Below the pieces are notes generated by a model. That model was not told the origin of the DNA. It did no database searches and saw only the letters and a program-made list of their open reading frames with translations. Source: Streptomyces sp. PTY087I2 (GTDB lineage Bacteria > Actinomycetota > Actinomycetes > Streptomycetales > Streptomycetaceae). From it: a stretch of DNA of 64,000 nucleotides. The position numbers and the translations under genes are program-made. The stretch is taken from contig NZ_LZRD01000004.1 in the NCBI RefSeq assembly GCF_001687325.1, forward strand, positions 123,186 to 187,185, given 5' to 3'. The number at the start of each line of letters is the position of its first letter. The first letter of the stretch is position 1. This document shows positions 20,606 to 29,491 of the stretch, piece after piece.

Positions 20606-21532
20606 GTGCTGGGTCCCGTGATTCTCGCCGCATCGCGCAGCGACAAGATGCGCCGGTTCATCTCGGCCGCGCCCGGCACCAAGCAGGTCGTCGACCGCTT
20701 CATCGCCGGTGAGACCGTCGACCAGGTCGTGCCGATCGTCGAGGACGCCGCGGACAAGGGCCTGGAGGTCACGCTCGACGTCGTCGGCGAGGACATCACC
20801 ACCCCGGCGCAGGCCGAGGCCGCCCGCGACGCCTACCTGGAGCTCATCGAGCGCCTGAAGGTCCTGGACCTGGGCCCCCGCGCCGAGATGTCCGTCAAGC
20901 TGTCGATGTTCGGGCAAGCGCTGGAAGGCGGCCACGAGCTGGCCCTCGCCAATGTGCGCCCGGTCGTCGAGGCGGCGGCCGCCATCGGCACCACGGTCAC
21001 CCTGGACGCCGAGGACCACACCACCCTCGACTCGATGTTCGCCATCCACGAGGAGCTGCGGAAGGACTTCCCGCAGACCGGCTGCGTCATCCAGTCCTAC
21101 CTCTTCCGCACCGAGGACGACGCCCGCCGCCTGGCCGAGGCCGGCAGCCGCGTCCGCATCGTGAAGGGCGCCTACAAGGAGCCCGCCTCCGTCGCGTACC
21201 AGGACAAGGCCGAGATCGACAAGGCGTACGTCCGCATCACCCGGATCCTGATGGAGGGCGCGGGCTACCCGATGATCGGGTCCCACGATCCCCGTCTCAT
21301 CGCCATCGCCCAGGAGCTGGGCCGCCAGGCCGGGCGCAAACTGGACGAGTACGAGTTCCAGATGCTGTACGGCATCCGCAGCGACGAGCACGTCCGGCTG
21401 GCGGCCGAGGGCCACCGGATGCGTGTCTACACGGCGTACGGCACCGACTGGTACGGATACTTCATGCGCCGCCTCGCGGAGAAGCCGGCCAACCTGCTGT
21501 TCTTCGGCCGCTCCATCCTCACCAAGGGCTGA
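20606..21532 (+). CDS. proline dehydrogenase
   Basis: FAD enzyme of 308 residues that oxidises proline to pyrroline-5-carboxylate at the membrane face. It is the short monofunctional form: TIM barrel with EMSVKLSMFGQAL, TLDAEDHTTLDSM, QSYLFRTEDDARRL, RIVKGAYKEP and the C-terminal active-site stretch VYTAYGTDWYGYFMRRLAEKPAN. The GTG at 20606 (MLGPVILAASRSDKMRR) is chosen because GGAGGT stands five bases before it; the frame stays open further upstream without support. Works with the P5C dehydrogenase 53 bases downstream; the divergent PucR gene is the likely regulator. Confidence 0.95.
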   Translation: MLGPVILAASRSDKMRRFISAAPGTKQVVDRFIAGETVDQVVPIVEDAADKGLEVTLDVVGEDITTPAQAEAARDAYLELIERLKVLDLGPRAEMSVKLSMFGQALEGGHELALANVRPVVEAAAAIGTTVTLDAEDHTTLDSMFAIHEELRKDFPQTGCVIQSYLFRTEDDARRLAEAGSRVRIVKGAYKEPASVAYQDKAEIDKAYVRITRILMEGAGYPMIGSHDPRLIAIAQELGRQAGRKLDEYEFQMLYGIRSDEHVRLAAEGHRMRVYTAYGTDWYGYFMRRLAEKPANLLFFGRSILTKG

Positions 21533-21585
21533 GCGGCCCCCGGGCCGACCCACACCCCCGCCGACATCAAGGAGACAAGGCACTC

Positions 21586-23217
21586 ATGGACGCCGTCACC
21601 CAGGTCCCCGCGCCGGTCAACGAGCCGGTCCACTCCTACGCCCCGGGCTCCCCGGAGCGCGCCCGCCTGGAGGTGAAGCTCAAGGAGCTCGCCGACAACC
21701 CGATCGACCTGCCGATGACCATCGGCGGCGAGAAGCGGATGGGCGGCGGCGAGCGGGTCAACGTCGTACAGCCGCACAACCACAAGGCCGTCATCGGCAC
21801 CTTCGCCGGGGCCACCGAGCAGGACGCCCAGGACGCCATCGACGCGGCCCTCGCCGCCGCTCCGGCCTGGCGCGCGATGTCCTTCGACGACCGCGCCGCG
21901 ATCATCCTGCGCGCCGCCGAGCTGCTGTCGGGCCCCTGGCGCGAGACGCTGGCCGCCTCCACCATGCTCGGCCAGTCCAAGACCGCCCAGCAGGCCGAGA
22001 TCGACACCCCCTGCGAGCTCATCGACTTCTGGCGCTTCAACGTGCACTACGCGCGCCAGATCCTCGCCGAGCAGCCCCCGGCCAACTCCCCGGGCGTGTG
22101 GAACCGCATGGACCACCGCCCGCTGGAGGGCTTCGTCTACGCGATCACGCCGTTCAACTTCACGGCCATCGCGGGCAACCTCCCCACCGCCCCCGCCCTC
22201 ATGGGCAACGTCGTGGTGTGGAAGCCGTCCCCGACGCAGACCCACGCCGCCGTGCTGCTGATGCAGCTCCTGGAGGAGGCCGGGCTGCCGAAGGGCGTCA
22301 TCAACCTGGTCACCGGTGACGGCAAGGCCGTCTCCGAGGTGGCGCTGAACCACCGCGACCTGGCCGGTATCCACTTCACCGGCTCGACCCCCACCTTCCA
22401 GCACCTGTGGAAGACGGTCGGCAACAACATCGCCAACTACCGCACCTACCCGCGGCTCGTCGGCGAGACCGGCGGCAAGGACTTCGTCGTCGCGCACCCC
22501 AGCGCCGACCGCGCGATCCTGAAGACCGCGCTGACCCGCGGCTCCTTCGAGTACCAGGGCCAGAAGTGCTCCGCGTCCTCGCGGGCGTACGTCCCCGCCT
22601 CCATCTGGAACTCCGGCTTCAAGGAGGAGTTCGCAGCCGAGGTCGACTCCATCACGATGGGTGACGTCACCGACCTGAGCAACTTCATCGGGGCCGTCAT
22701 CGACGACCGCTCGTTCGCCAAGAACAAGGCCGCGATCGACCGTGCCAAGTCCGACCCGGCGTGCACGATCGTCGCGGGCGGCACCTACGACGACTCGGTG
22801 GGCTACTTCGTCCGCCCGACCGTCATCGTGTGCACCGACCCCGAGAACGAGGTCTTCACGACCGAGTACTTCGGCCCGATCCTCGCGGTCCACGTGTACG
22901 AGGACGAGAACTACGACGCCATGCTGGAGCAGATGGAGTCGGTCTCCGACTACGCGCTGACCGGCTCGGTCATCGCGGGCGACCGCGCGGCCGCCGCGTA
23001 CACGATGGACAAGCTCCGCTACGCCGCGGGCAACTTCTACATCAACGACAAGTCGACCGGCGCCGTCGTCGGCCAGCAGCCCTTCGGCGGCGGCCGTGCC
23101 TCCGGCACCAACGACAAGGCGGGCGCCCCGCAGAACCTCCAGCGCTGGACCCTGACCCGGGCCATCAAGGAGACGCTGGTCCCGCCGACCGACTACACCT
23201 ACCCCCACCAGGGCTGA
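21586..23217 (+). CDS. pruA: L-glutamate gamma-semialdehyde (P5C) dehydrogenase
   Basis: Aldehyde dehydrogenase of 543 residues that converts glutamate semialdehyde to glutamate with NAD, completing proline breakdown. Catalytic Cys328 lies in YQGQKCSASSRAY, and the general base Glu294 in LVGETGGKDFVV. ITPFNFTAIAGNL and the C-terminal VVGQQPFGGGRASGTNDKAG are typical of the P5CDH group. ATG start behind AAGGAGACAAGG, co-transcribed with proline dehydrogenase, and closed by a strong hairpin. Confidence 0.96.
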   Translation: MDAVTQVPAPVNEPVHSYAPGSPERARLEVKLKELADNPIDLPMTIGGEKRMGGGERVNVVQPHNHKAVIGTFAGATEQDAQDAIDAALAAAPAWRAMSFDDRAAIILRAAELLSGPWRETLAASTMLGQSKTAQQAEIDTPCELIDFWRFNVHYARQILAEQPPANSPGVWNRMDHRPLEGFVYAITPFNFTAIAGNLPTAPALMGNVVVWKPSPTQTHAAVLLMQLLEEAGLPKGVINLVTGDGKAVSEVALNHRDLAGIHFTGSTPTFQHLWKTVGNNIANYRTYPRLVGETGGKDFVVAHPSADRAILKTALTRGSFEYQGQKCSASSRAYVPASIWNSGFKEEFAAEVDSITMGDVTDLSNFIGAVIDDRSFAKNKAAIDRAKSDPACTIVAGGTYDDSVGYFVRPTVIVCTDPENEVFTTEYFGPILAVHVYEDENYDAMLEQMESVSDYALTGSVIAGDRAAAAYTMDKLRYAAGNFYINDKSTGAVVGQQPFGGGRASGTNDKAGAPQNLQRWTLTRAIKETLVPPTDYTYPHQG

Positions 23218-23283
23218 CGCCCTCCCGGGGCGCCGCAGCACGACGCCCCGGACCCGGGGTCTTCCCCAGGACCCCCTCAGAGC

Positions 23284-23326
23284 ACCGCCCCCCGACCGGC
23301 CCCCCTGCCGGCCGGGGGGCGGTTTC
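23284..23326 (+). terminator. terminator after P5C dehydrogenase
   Basis: ACCGCCCCCCGACCGGC pairs with GCCGGCCGGGGGGCGGT (with one bulged base), followed by TTTCC. Confidence 0.8.
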
Positions 23327-23333
23327 CATGTGC

Positions 23334-23381
23334 GGGCCCGTGCGCGGGCCTGTGTGTGGGCCCGTGCGTGGGCCCGCGCGT
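23334..23381. repeat. four 12-bp tandem repeats (consensus GGGCCCGTGCGT)
   Basis: Units at 23334, 23346, 23358 and 23370 differ by one to three bases. They are non-coding, directly after the terminator and about 110 bases before the protease start. Confidence 0.8.
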
Positions 23382-23492
23382 GCAGGGCCGGCCCAACGGC
23401 CCCCGGGGCACGCGGTCTTGTGGTCTAGGTAATGAACATGTCAAATTCCTTCTCGGTACGTCCCCACACGTCACCCCAGAAGGAGTTCCCCC

Positions 23493-24560
23493 ATGAGACG
23501 CAACTCCCGCGCGCGCCTCGGCGTTTCCCTGCTGCTCGTCGCCGGCGCCCTCGGCCTCGGGGCCGCCCCCTCCACCGCCGCCGACACCCCCGCCGCCGCC
23601 CGCTCGGCGATCCCCGCCCCGTCCGCGTACGCCCTCGACGCCAAGGTGGAACGCTCCCTCGGCGCCGCCACCGCCGGTACCTACCTCGACGCGAAGACCG
23701 GGAAGCTGGTCGTCACCGTCACCACCGACCGGGCCGAGGAGCAGGCCCGCGCCACCGGAGCCACCGTCCGCCGGGTGGCCCGCAGCGCCGCCCAGCTCGA
23801 CGCCGCCATGGAGACCCTGGAGGCCGAGGCCAAGATCACCGGCACCTCCTGGGGCATCGACCCGCGCACCAACCGGGTCGCCGTCGAGGCCGACTCCTCC
23901 GTCTCCGCCCGGGACATGGCCCGCCTCGAAGCCGTCGCCGAACGGCTCGGCGGCGCGGTCGACATCAAGCGCGTCCCCGGTGAGTTCCGCCGCGAGGTGC
24001 TGGGCGGCGGCGCGATCTACGGCGGCGGCAGCCGCTGCTCGGCCGCCTTCAACGTCACCAAGGGCGGGGCCCGTTACTTCGTGACCGCCGGGCACTGCAC
24101 CAATATCTCCGCCAACTGGTCGGCCAGTTCCGGCGGTCCGGTCATCGGCGTCCGGGAGGGCACCAGCTTCCCGACCAACGACTACGGCATCGTCCGCTAC
24201 ACCGACGGCTCCTCGCCCGCCGGAACCGTCGACCTCTACAACGGCTCCACCCGCGACATCACCTCCGCCGCCAACGCCGTCGTCGGCCAGGCGATCCAGA
24301 AGAGCGGCTCCACGACCCAGGTGACCTCCGGCACGGTCACCGCCGTCAACGTCACCGTCAACTACGGCGACGGGCCCGTCTACGGCATGGTCCGCACCAC
24401 CGCCTGCTCGGCCGGCGGCGACAGCGGCGGCGCGCACTTCGCCGGATCCGTCGCCCTCGGCATCCACTCCGGCAGCTCCGGCTGCTCGGGCACCGCGGGC
24501 TCGGCCATCCACCAGCCGGTCACCGAGGCGCTCTCGGCGTACGGCGTGACGGTGTACTGA
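23493..24560 (+). CDS. secreted S1 family serine protease (streptogrisin-like)
   Basis: 355 residues: a signal peptide (residues 1 to about 30, RARLGVSLLLVAGALGLGAAP then STAA), a pro-region (about 31-170) with the alpha-lytic-protease prodomain pattern, and a chymotrypsin-fold catalytic domain from about 170 (GGGAIYGGGSRCSAAFNV). The triad is complete: His201 in TAGHC, Asp230 in TNDYGIV, Ser311 in GGDSGGAHF. Cysteines pair as in streptogrisins. The enzyme is exported and self-processed. Good ribosome binding site (AGAAGGAG). A remnant of its 3' end is repeated 65 bases downstream. Confidence 0.95.
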   Translation: MRRNSRARLGVSLLLVAGALGLGAAPSTAADTPAAARSAIPAPSAYALDAKVERSLGAATAGTYLDAKTGKLVVTVTTDRAEEQARATGATVRRVARSAAQLDAAMETLEAEAKITGTSWGIDPRTNRVAVEADSSVSARDMARLEAVAERLGGAVDIKRVPGEFRREVLGGGAIYGGGSRCSAAFNVTKGGARYFVTAGHCTNISANWSASSGGPVIGVREGTSFPTNDYGIVRYTDGSSPAGTVDLYNGSTRDITSAANAVVGQAIQKSGSTTQVTSGTVTAVNVTVNYGDGPVYGMVRTTACSAGGDSGGAHFAGSVALGIHSGSSGCSGTAGSAIHQPVTEALSAYGVTVY

Positions 24561-24625
24561 GCCGCGCCACGTACGGCGGTGAGGGTCGGCCGAGCCACGC
24601 CCCGTACGGCGTGACGGTGCACTGA
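24539..24625 (+). repeat. direct repeat of the protease 3' end
   Basis: GTACGGCGTGACGGTG plus [T/C]ACTGA occurs at 24539-24560, where it is the end of the protease gene, and again at 24604-24625. It looks like the leftover tail of a lost tandem copy. Confidence 0.75.
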
Positions 24626-24660
24626 CCCGCCGACGCTCCCGTACCGCAGGGAAACCGATG

Positions 24661-24699
24661 CCCGCCCGGACCGCCGATCGCCGCGGTCCGGGCGGGTTA
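24661..24699 (+). terminator. terminator after the protease
   Basis: Perfect 14-bp stem CCCGCCCGGACCGC (24661-24674) with GCGGTCCGGGCGGG (24683-24696), 8-base loop, followed by TTA. Confidence 0.8.
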
Positions 24700-24740
24700 T
24701 CCGTGTGCGCGCGGCGCCTCCCGCGCGCGAGGATGCCCCC

Positions 24741-25289
24741 ATGACCCAGCCCACCGCGCGTCTCGCCCCCACCTTCGAGCTGACCGCCGCCGAGCGCGCC
24801 GAGATCCGCGCCCTGCTCGACGCCGCCTTCGAGGGCGACTTCGCCGACGAGGACTGGGACCACGCCCTCGGCGGCGTACACGCCCTGATCCGGGACGCGG
24901 ACGGCTTCCTGATCGCCCACGGCTCCGTCGTCCAGCGCCGGGCCCTGCACGCGGACCGCTCCTACCGGGTCGGTTACGTCGAAGGCGTCGCCGTCCGCGC
25001 CGGCCACCGCCGGGGCGGCCTCGGCCACCGGGTGATGGCCGCCCTGGAACACGTCATCGACGCGGCCCACGACTTCGGGGCCCTCTCCGCCTCCGCCGCG
25101 GGCGCGGCCCTGTACGCCGCGCGCGGCTGGCAGGTCTGGCCGGGCCGGCTCACCGCCCTCGGCCCGGACGGCGCTCATCCGCTCCCGGAGGAGGAGGGCA
25201 CCACCTACGTCCGCCCGTCGGCCGGACACCCCCTGCCCGGGCCCGCCCACCCGCTGGCCTTCGACTGGCGGAACGGCGACCTCCTCTGA
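24741..25289 (+). CDS. GNAT acetyltransferase of the AAC(2') family
   Basis: 182 residues, the usual AAC(2') length. It follows the family along its whole length: FEGDFADEDWDHALGGVHAL near residue 35, VQRRALH, GYVEGVAVRAGHRRGGLGHRV (acetyl-CoA loop), GALSASAAGAALYAARGWQVW, and C-terminal FDWRNGDLL. AAC(2')-Ic of mycobacteria has the same blocks. It may acetylate the 2'-amino group of aminoglycosides, but chromosomal members often have another natural substrate. Start ATG 24741; an in-frame ATG at 24705 has no ribosome binding site. Confidence 0.85.
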   Translation: MTQPTARLAPTFELTAAERAEIRALLDAAFEGDFADEDWDHALGGVHALIRDADGFLIAHGSVVQRRALHADRSYRVGYVEGVAVRAGHRRGGLGHRVMAALEHVIDAAHDFGALSASAAGAALYAARGWQVWPGRLTALGPDGAHPLPEEEGTTYVRPSAGHPLPGPAHPLAFDWRNGDLL

Positions 25290-25321
25290 TTCGGTGAACT
25301 GCCTCCAACGCTGTGACCTGG

Positions 25322-25430
25322 GACGATCCAAGAGGTCGTCTCAGATAGTAGGAAGTCCGACTAACTGTGGAGACAGGACGGCCCGACTGTCCTAACTTGG
25401 TAGAAGCCGAACGCATCGCTCGATCGAGCG
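25322..25430 (+). other. structured AT-richer intergenic region upstream of a small gene
   Basis: The 304 bases between the acetyltransferase and the small gene at 25594 hold three short inverted repeats: GACGA/TCGTC (25322-25340), GACAG/CTGTC (25372-25391, with an alternative AGGAC/GTCCT pairing) and a 14-bp perfect palindrome CGCTCGATCGAGCG (25417-25430). The stretch 25340-25400 is much less GC-rich than its surroundings. This may be a promoter region with operator or a structured RNA; I cannot decide. Confidence 0.4.
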
Positions 25431-25593
25431 ACCGGCGGATGCAGGCGCACGCCCGAAGCAGGTAACCCCTGCCGCGTACGCTCCCCGCCCCTTCCGGCAC
25501 CTCGACATTCGATCCGTTCCCCACCACCGCGCGGCGCTCCGCCGCCCGCGCCGGTGCCACGCGATCTCAGGAATCTCAAGGAGTCGATCCATC

Positions 25594-25722
25594 ATGGCCG
25601 AGACCACTGTCCGCCGCGTCCGTCACACCTCCCGCCAGGCCGACGCCGAGCGCCGCAACGCCGCTGCCGCCCTCCAGCGCGCCCTGGACCGCCGCGACAA
25701 CGGCGGCGAGACCGGCCACTGA
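25594..25722 (+). CDS. small basic protein, 42 residues
   Basis: Sequence begins MAETTVRRVRHTSRQADAER, is rich in Arg and Ala and forms one predicted amphipathic helix. Ribosome binding site AAGGAG about ten bases upstream. Small proteins of this kind are conserved in streptomycetes at this position by my recollection; function unknown. The long upstream leader suggests separate regulation. Confidence 0.7.
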   Translation: MAETTVRRVRHTSRQADAERRNAAAALQRALDRRDNGGETGH

Positions 25723-25815
25723 GCCGCCGTCCCCCGCAGCCGTATCCACCCGCCCCGCCGTACCACCCACCCCACCCCGAACATCCTTGCGTCCGTCCGA
25801 ATGGTGGACGTCGGA

Positions 25816-25844
25816 TGTCATGGGGTGGGACGCACCGTTAGGCT
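25816..25844 (+). promoter_or_regulatory. candidate promoter for leaderless leuB
   Basis: TGTCAT (25816-25821) and TAGGCT (25839-25844) are spaced by 17 bases. The -10 element ends six bases before the leuB ATG and no ribosome binding site is present, the typical layout of a leaderless transcript. Confidence 0.55.
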
Positions 25845-25850
25845 CCCGGC

Positions 25851-26894
25851 ATGTCTCGCAGCATCGATCTCGCAGTGATCCCCGGTGACGGAATCGGCCA
25901 GGAAGTCGTGGCCCAGGGCCTCAAGGTCCTCAACGCTGTCCTCCCGCAGGATGTGAAGCTGGAGACCAAGGAGTACGACCTCGGCGCCCAGCGCTGGCAC
26001 CGCACCGGCGACACCCTCCCGGACGCGGAGCTGGAAGCCCTCAAGAACCACGACGCCATCCTGCTCGGCGCGATCGGCGACCCGTCCGTGCCGTCGGGCG
26101 TCCTGGAGCGCGGGCTGCTGCTGAAGCTGCGTTTCGCCTTCGACCACTTCATCAACCTGCGCCCCTCCAAGCTCTTCCCGAACACCGCGACCCCGCTCGC
26201 CGGCCGCCCCGACATCGACTTCGTCGTCGTCCGCGAGGGCACCGAGGGCCCGTACACCGGCAACGGCGGCTCGCTGCGCACCGGCACCCCCGCCGAGGTC
26301 GCCACCGAGGTCAGCGTCAACACGGCGTACGGCGTCGAGCGCGTGGTCCGGGACGCCTTCGAGCGCGCGGCCGCCCGGCCCCGCAAGAAGCTGACGCTGG
26401 TCCACAAGAACAACGTCCTCGTCTACGCTGGCCACCTGTGGAAGAACACCTTCGACAAGGTCGCCGCCGAGTACCCGCAGGTCTCCACCGACTATCTGCA
26501 CGTCGACGCGGCGACGATCTTCTTCGTCACCCAGCCGGAGCGCTTCGACGTCATCGTCACCGACAACCTGTTCGGCGACATCCTCACCGACCTGGCCGCC
26601 GCCGTCACCGGCGGAATCGGCCTGGCCGCCTCCGGCAACATCAACCCGACGGGCGCGTTCCCGTCGATGTTCGAGCCGGTCCACGGCTCCGCCCCCGACA
26701 TCGCCGGGCAGGGCAAGGCCGACCCGACCGCCACGATCCTCTCCGTCGCCCTCCTGCTGCGTCACCTCGGCTACGAGGCCGAGGCCACGCGCATCGAGGA
26801 CGCCGTCTCCGCCGATCTCGCGGAGCGCGACGGGGCAGCGACGCGTACGACCGACGAGATCGGCGACGCCCTCGCGGTACGCGTAGCGAGCTGA
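25851..26894 (+). CDS. leuB: 3-isopropylmalate dehydrogenase
   Basis: 347 residues. NAD-dependent oxidative decarboxylation of 3-isopropylmalate in leucine synthesis. Family motifs: [12 protein letters not shown] at the N-terminus, [17 protein letters not shown] (substrate arginines), [25 protein letters not shown] with the catalytic Lys, the Mg-binding segment [14 protein letters not shown], and [18 protein letters not shown] for NAD. It appears to be leaderless: the ATG lies six bases after a TAGGCT -10 element. A 12-bp stem follows the gene. Confidence 0.96.
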   Translation: MSRSIDLAVIPGDGIGQEVVAQGLKVLNAVLPQDVKLETKEYDLGAQRWHRTGDTLPDAELEALKNHDAILLGAIGDPSVPSGVLERGLLLKLRFAFDHFINLRPSKLFPNTATPLAGRPDIDFVVVREGTEGPYTGNGGSLRTGTPAEVATEVSVNTAYGVERVVRDAFERAAARPRKKLTLVHKNNVLVYAGHLWKNTFDKVAAEYPQVSTDYLHVDAATIFFVTQPERFDVIVTDNLFGDILTDLAAAVTGGIGLAASGNINPTGAFPSMFEPVHGSAPDIAGQGKADPTATILSVALLLRHLGYEAEATRIEDAVSADLAERDGAATRTTDEIGDALAVRVAS

Positions 26895-26912
26895 CCCGAC
26901 GACTCCACTTCG

Positions 26913-26947
26913 AAGCCGCCGGGTCGCATCAGCGCCCGGCGGCTTCT
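26913..26947 (+). terminator. terminator after leuB
   Basis: Perfect 12-bp stem GAAGCCGCCGGG (26913-26924) with CCCGGCGGCTTC (26936-26947), 19 bases after the stop, weak T content after it. Confidence 0.8.
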
Positions 26948-27149
26948 CCTGTGCGGCCTCCGGGTGCCACCATCGACCTCTGGACCGCATTCACACCATT
27001 TCGTGCACGGCCCCCCGCAAGTGATAATCGAACGCGGGGCCGTGGCTCGCGGTGAAGCTCGGACGTCCTAGGACCTGACCGGAAAGCGTCGGGCCGAGGT
27101 GGCGTGAGCGCGGTCCATCACACACAAGACCGGTGAAGGACACGCACTC

Positions 27150-28253
27150 ATGACGACGCCCACGATCGAGCTCAAGCCCTCCTCGAACCCGCTGTCCGAC
27201 GCGGAGCGCGCGGCGATCCTGGCCAACCCCGGATTCGGCCGGCACTTCACCGACCACATGGTGACCATCCGCTGGACCGAGGGCCGCGGCTGGCACGACG
27301 CCCAGCTGGTCCCCTACGGCCCGCTGTCGCTGGACCCGGCCAACATGACCCTGCACTACGCGCAGGAGATCTTCGAGGGGCTCAAGGCCTACCGCCAGCC
27401 CGACGGCACGGTCGCCTCCTTCCGCCCCGACGCCAACGCCCGCCGCTTCCAGCGCTCCGCCGCCCGGCTCGCCATGCCGGAGCTGCCCGTCGAGACGTTC
27501 ATCGCGGCGTGCGACGCGCTGGTCCAGCAGGACAAGGCGTGGGTCCCGGCCCACGGCGGCGAGGAGTCCCTGTACCTGCGTCCGTTCATGATCGCGACCG
27601 AGGTCGGCCTCGGCGTGAAGCCGGCCAACGAGTACCTCTTCCTGGTCATCGCCTCGCCCGCCGGCGCGTACTTCCCCGGCGGCGTGAAGCCGGTCTCCAT
27701 CTGGCTCTCCGAGAACCGCGTCCGCGCCGTCCCCGGCGGCATGGGTGACGCCAAGACCGGCGGCAACTACGCCGCCTCCCTCCTCGCCCAGGCCGAGGCC
27801 GCCGAGCACGGCTGCGCCCAGGTCGCCTACCTCGACGCGGTCGAGCACAAGTGGGTCGAGGAGCTCGGCGGCATGAACCTGTACTTCGTGTACGCCCAGG
27901 AGGACGGCTCGAAGAAGATCGTCACCCCGGCCCTCACCGGCTCCCTGCTCGCCGGCGTCACCCGCGACTCCCTCCTCAAGGTCGCCCGCGACCTCGGTTA
28001 CGGCTCCGAGGAAGGCCGGGTCTCCATCGACCAGTGGCGCGACGACACGGCGAAGGGCACCCTCGTCGAGGTCTTCGCCTGCGGCACCGCCGCCGTCATC
28101 ACCCCCGTCGGCCTGGTGAAGTCCGAGGGCGGCGAGTGGACCCAGAGCGGCGGCGAGCCCGGCGAGGTCACCATGAAGCTGCGCGAGCGCCTGCTCGACA
28201 TCCAGCGCGGTGTCGTCGAGGACACCCACGGCTGGATGCACCCGCTCGGCTAG
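27150..28253 (+). CDS. ilvE: branched-chain amino acid aminotransferase
   Basis: 367 residues, PLP fold type IV. Transfers the amino group from glutamate to the three branched-chain keto acids, the last step for Val, Leu and Ile. PLP lysine Lys202 in [31 protein letters not shown] near residue 70; [13 protein letters not shown] and the phosphate-binding [18 protein letters not shown] start behind GTGAAGGA. A hairpin of CCCCGC/GCGGGG type lies about 100 bases upstream, but I see no leader peptide here. Confidence 0.96.
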   Translation: MTTPTIELKPSSNPLSDAERAAILANPGFGRHFTDHMVTIRWTEGRGWHDAQLVPYGPLSLDPANMTLHYAQEIFEGLKAYRQPDGTVASFRPDANARRFQRSAARLAMPELPVETFIAACDALVQQDKAWVPAHGGEESLYLRPFMIATEVGLGVKPANEYLFLVIASPAGAYFPGGVKPVSIWLSENRVRAVPGGMGDAKTGGNYAASLLAQAEAAEHGCAQVAYLDAVEHKWVEELGGMNLYFVYAQEDGSKKIVTPALTGSLLAGVTRDSLLKVARDLGYGSEEGRVSIDQWRDDTAKGTLVEVFACGTAAVITPVGLVKSEGGEWTQSGGEPGEVTMKLRERLLDIQRGVVEDTHGWMHPLG

Positions 28254-28290
28254 GACCACCAGCTCGGCCGGGACCCCCGGTCCAGGATCA

Positions 28291-28324
28291 GGCCGCACCG
28301 GCTCCGCAGCCGGTGCGGCCTTTT
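28291..28324 (+). terminator. intrinsic terminator after ilvE
   Basis: GGCCGCACCGGCT pairs with AGCCGGTGCGGCC (13 bp, 4-base loop), followed by TTTT. Confidence 0.9.
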
Positions 28325-28392
28325 CCGTACCGGCGAATAGAGCGCTGCTCCAAGTGCTCCCCGCAGCGCTTCCGTGCAGCTATACGGAACGG

Positions 28393-28409
28393 TTAGAGTG
28401 ACACTCTAA
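28393..28409. promoter_or_regulatory. operator TTAGAGTGACACTCTAA
   Basis: Perfect 17-bp palindrome (8-bp arms around a central A) about 20 bases before the agmatine deiminase start. It overlaps or adjoins the promoter and is the expected site of the TetR regulator encoded next in the operon. Confidence 0.75.
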
Positions 28410-28430
28410 AACCTCACCCCAGGAGCCCCC

Positions 28431-29462
28431 ATGTCCGCCACCCCCGCCCCCTTCCGCATGCCTCCCGAGTGGGCCCCGCACGAGCGCACCTGGATGGCCT
28501 GGCCGGGGCCCAACCCCACCTTCGCCTCCGACGCCGAGCTGGATGAGGCCCGCCGCGCCTGGACCGCCGTCGCCCGGGCCGTACGCCGCTTCGAGCCGGT
28601 CACGATGGTCGTCGGGCCGGGGCAGGAGGAGGGGGCGGCGGCGCTGCTCGGGCCCGATGTCGACCTGGTCGTACGGCCGCTCGACGACGCCTGGATGCGG
28701 GACATCGGCCCCACCTTCGTCACCGACGGCCGCACGCTGGCAGCCGTCGACTGGACGTTCAACGGCTGGGGCGCCCAGGGCTGGGCCCGCTGGGAGAGCG
28801 ACCAGCACATCGCCCGGGCCGTCGCCGAGCTGACCGGCACCCCCGCCCACAGCTCCCCGCTCGTCAACGAGGGCGGCGCGATCCACGTGGACGGGGAGGG
28901 GACCGTCCTGCTCACCGAGACCGTCCAGCTCGGCCAGGAGCGCAACCCCGGCTGGAGCAAGGAGCAGGTCGAGGCGGAGGTCCACGCCCGCCTCGGCACC
29001 GAGAAGGCGATCTGGCTGCCCCGCGGGCTGACCGGCGACTACGGGACGTACGGCACGCTCGGCCATGTCGACATCGTCGCCGCCTTCGTCCGCCCGGGCA
29101 CCGTCGTCGCCCACGTCCAGCCCAACCCGGCCCACCCCGACCACGAGGTCACCCGGGAGCTGCTGGCCGTCCTGCGCGCCGCCACGGACGCCAGGGGACG
29201 CGCGCTGGAGGTCGTCGAGGTGCCCGCACCGACCGTGCTGCGCGACGAGGACGGCGAGTGGGTCGACTACTCCTACATCAACCACTACCTCTGCAACGAC
29301 GGCGTGGTCCTCTGCGCCTTCGACGACCCGCGCGACGAGCAGGCCGCCGCGATCTTCCGGGACCTCTTCCCGGACCGTACGGTGACCCTCGTCGACGCCC
29401 GTACGATCTTCGCCGGCGGTGGAGGCATCCACTGCATCACCCAGCAACAGCCGAAGATCTGA
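28431..29462 (+). CDS. aguA: agmatine deiminase family protein
   Basis: 343 residues, guanidino-group modifying fold. Hydrolyses agmatine to N-carbamoylputrescine, a route to putrescine. Catalytic Cys335 in GGGGIHCITQQQP at the C-terminus; other active-site segments are PLDDAWMRDIGPTFV, NGWGAQGWARWESD, LVNEGGAIHVDGEGT and GTLGHVDIVAAF. Start ATG 28431 behind AGGAG. The TetR gene 29 bases downstream is in the same operon. Specificity for agmatine rather than another guanidine is by family resemblance. Confidence 0.9.
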   Translation: MSATPAPFRMPPEWAPHERTWMAWPGPNPTFASDAELDEARRAWTAVARAVRRFEPVTMVVGPGQEEGAAALLGPDVDLVVRPLDDAWMRDIGPTFVTDGRTLAAVDWTFNGWGAQGWARWESDQHIARAVAELTGTPAHSSPLVNEGGAIHVDGEGTVLLTETVQLGQERNPGWSKEQVEAEVHARLGTEKAIWLPRGLTGDYGTYGTLGHVDIVAAFVRPGTVVAHVQPNPAHPDHEVTRELLAVLRAATDARGRALEVVEVPAPTVLRDEDGEWVDYSYINHYLCNDGVVLCAFDDPRDEQAAAIFRDLFPDRTVTLVDARTIFAGGGGIHCITQQQPKI

Positions 29463-29491
29463 ACCCAGCGGCCGAAGGTACGAACGAACCC

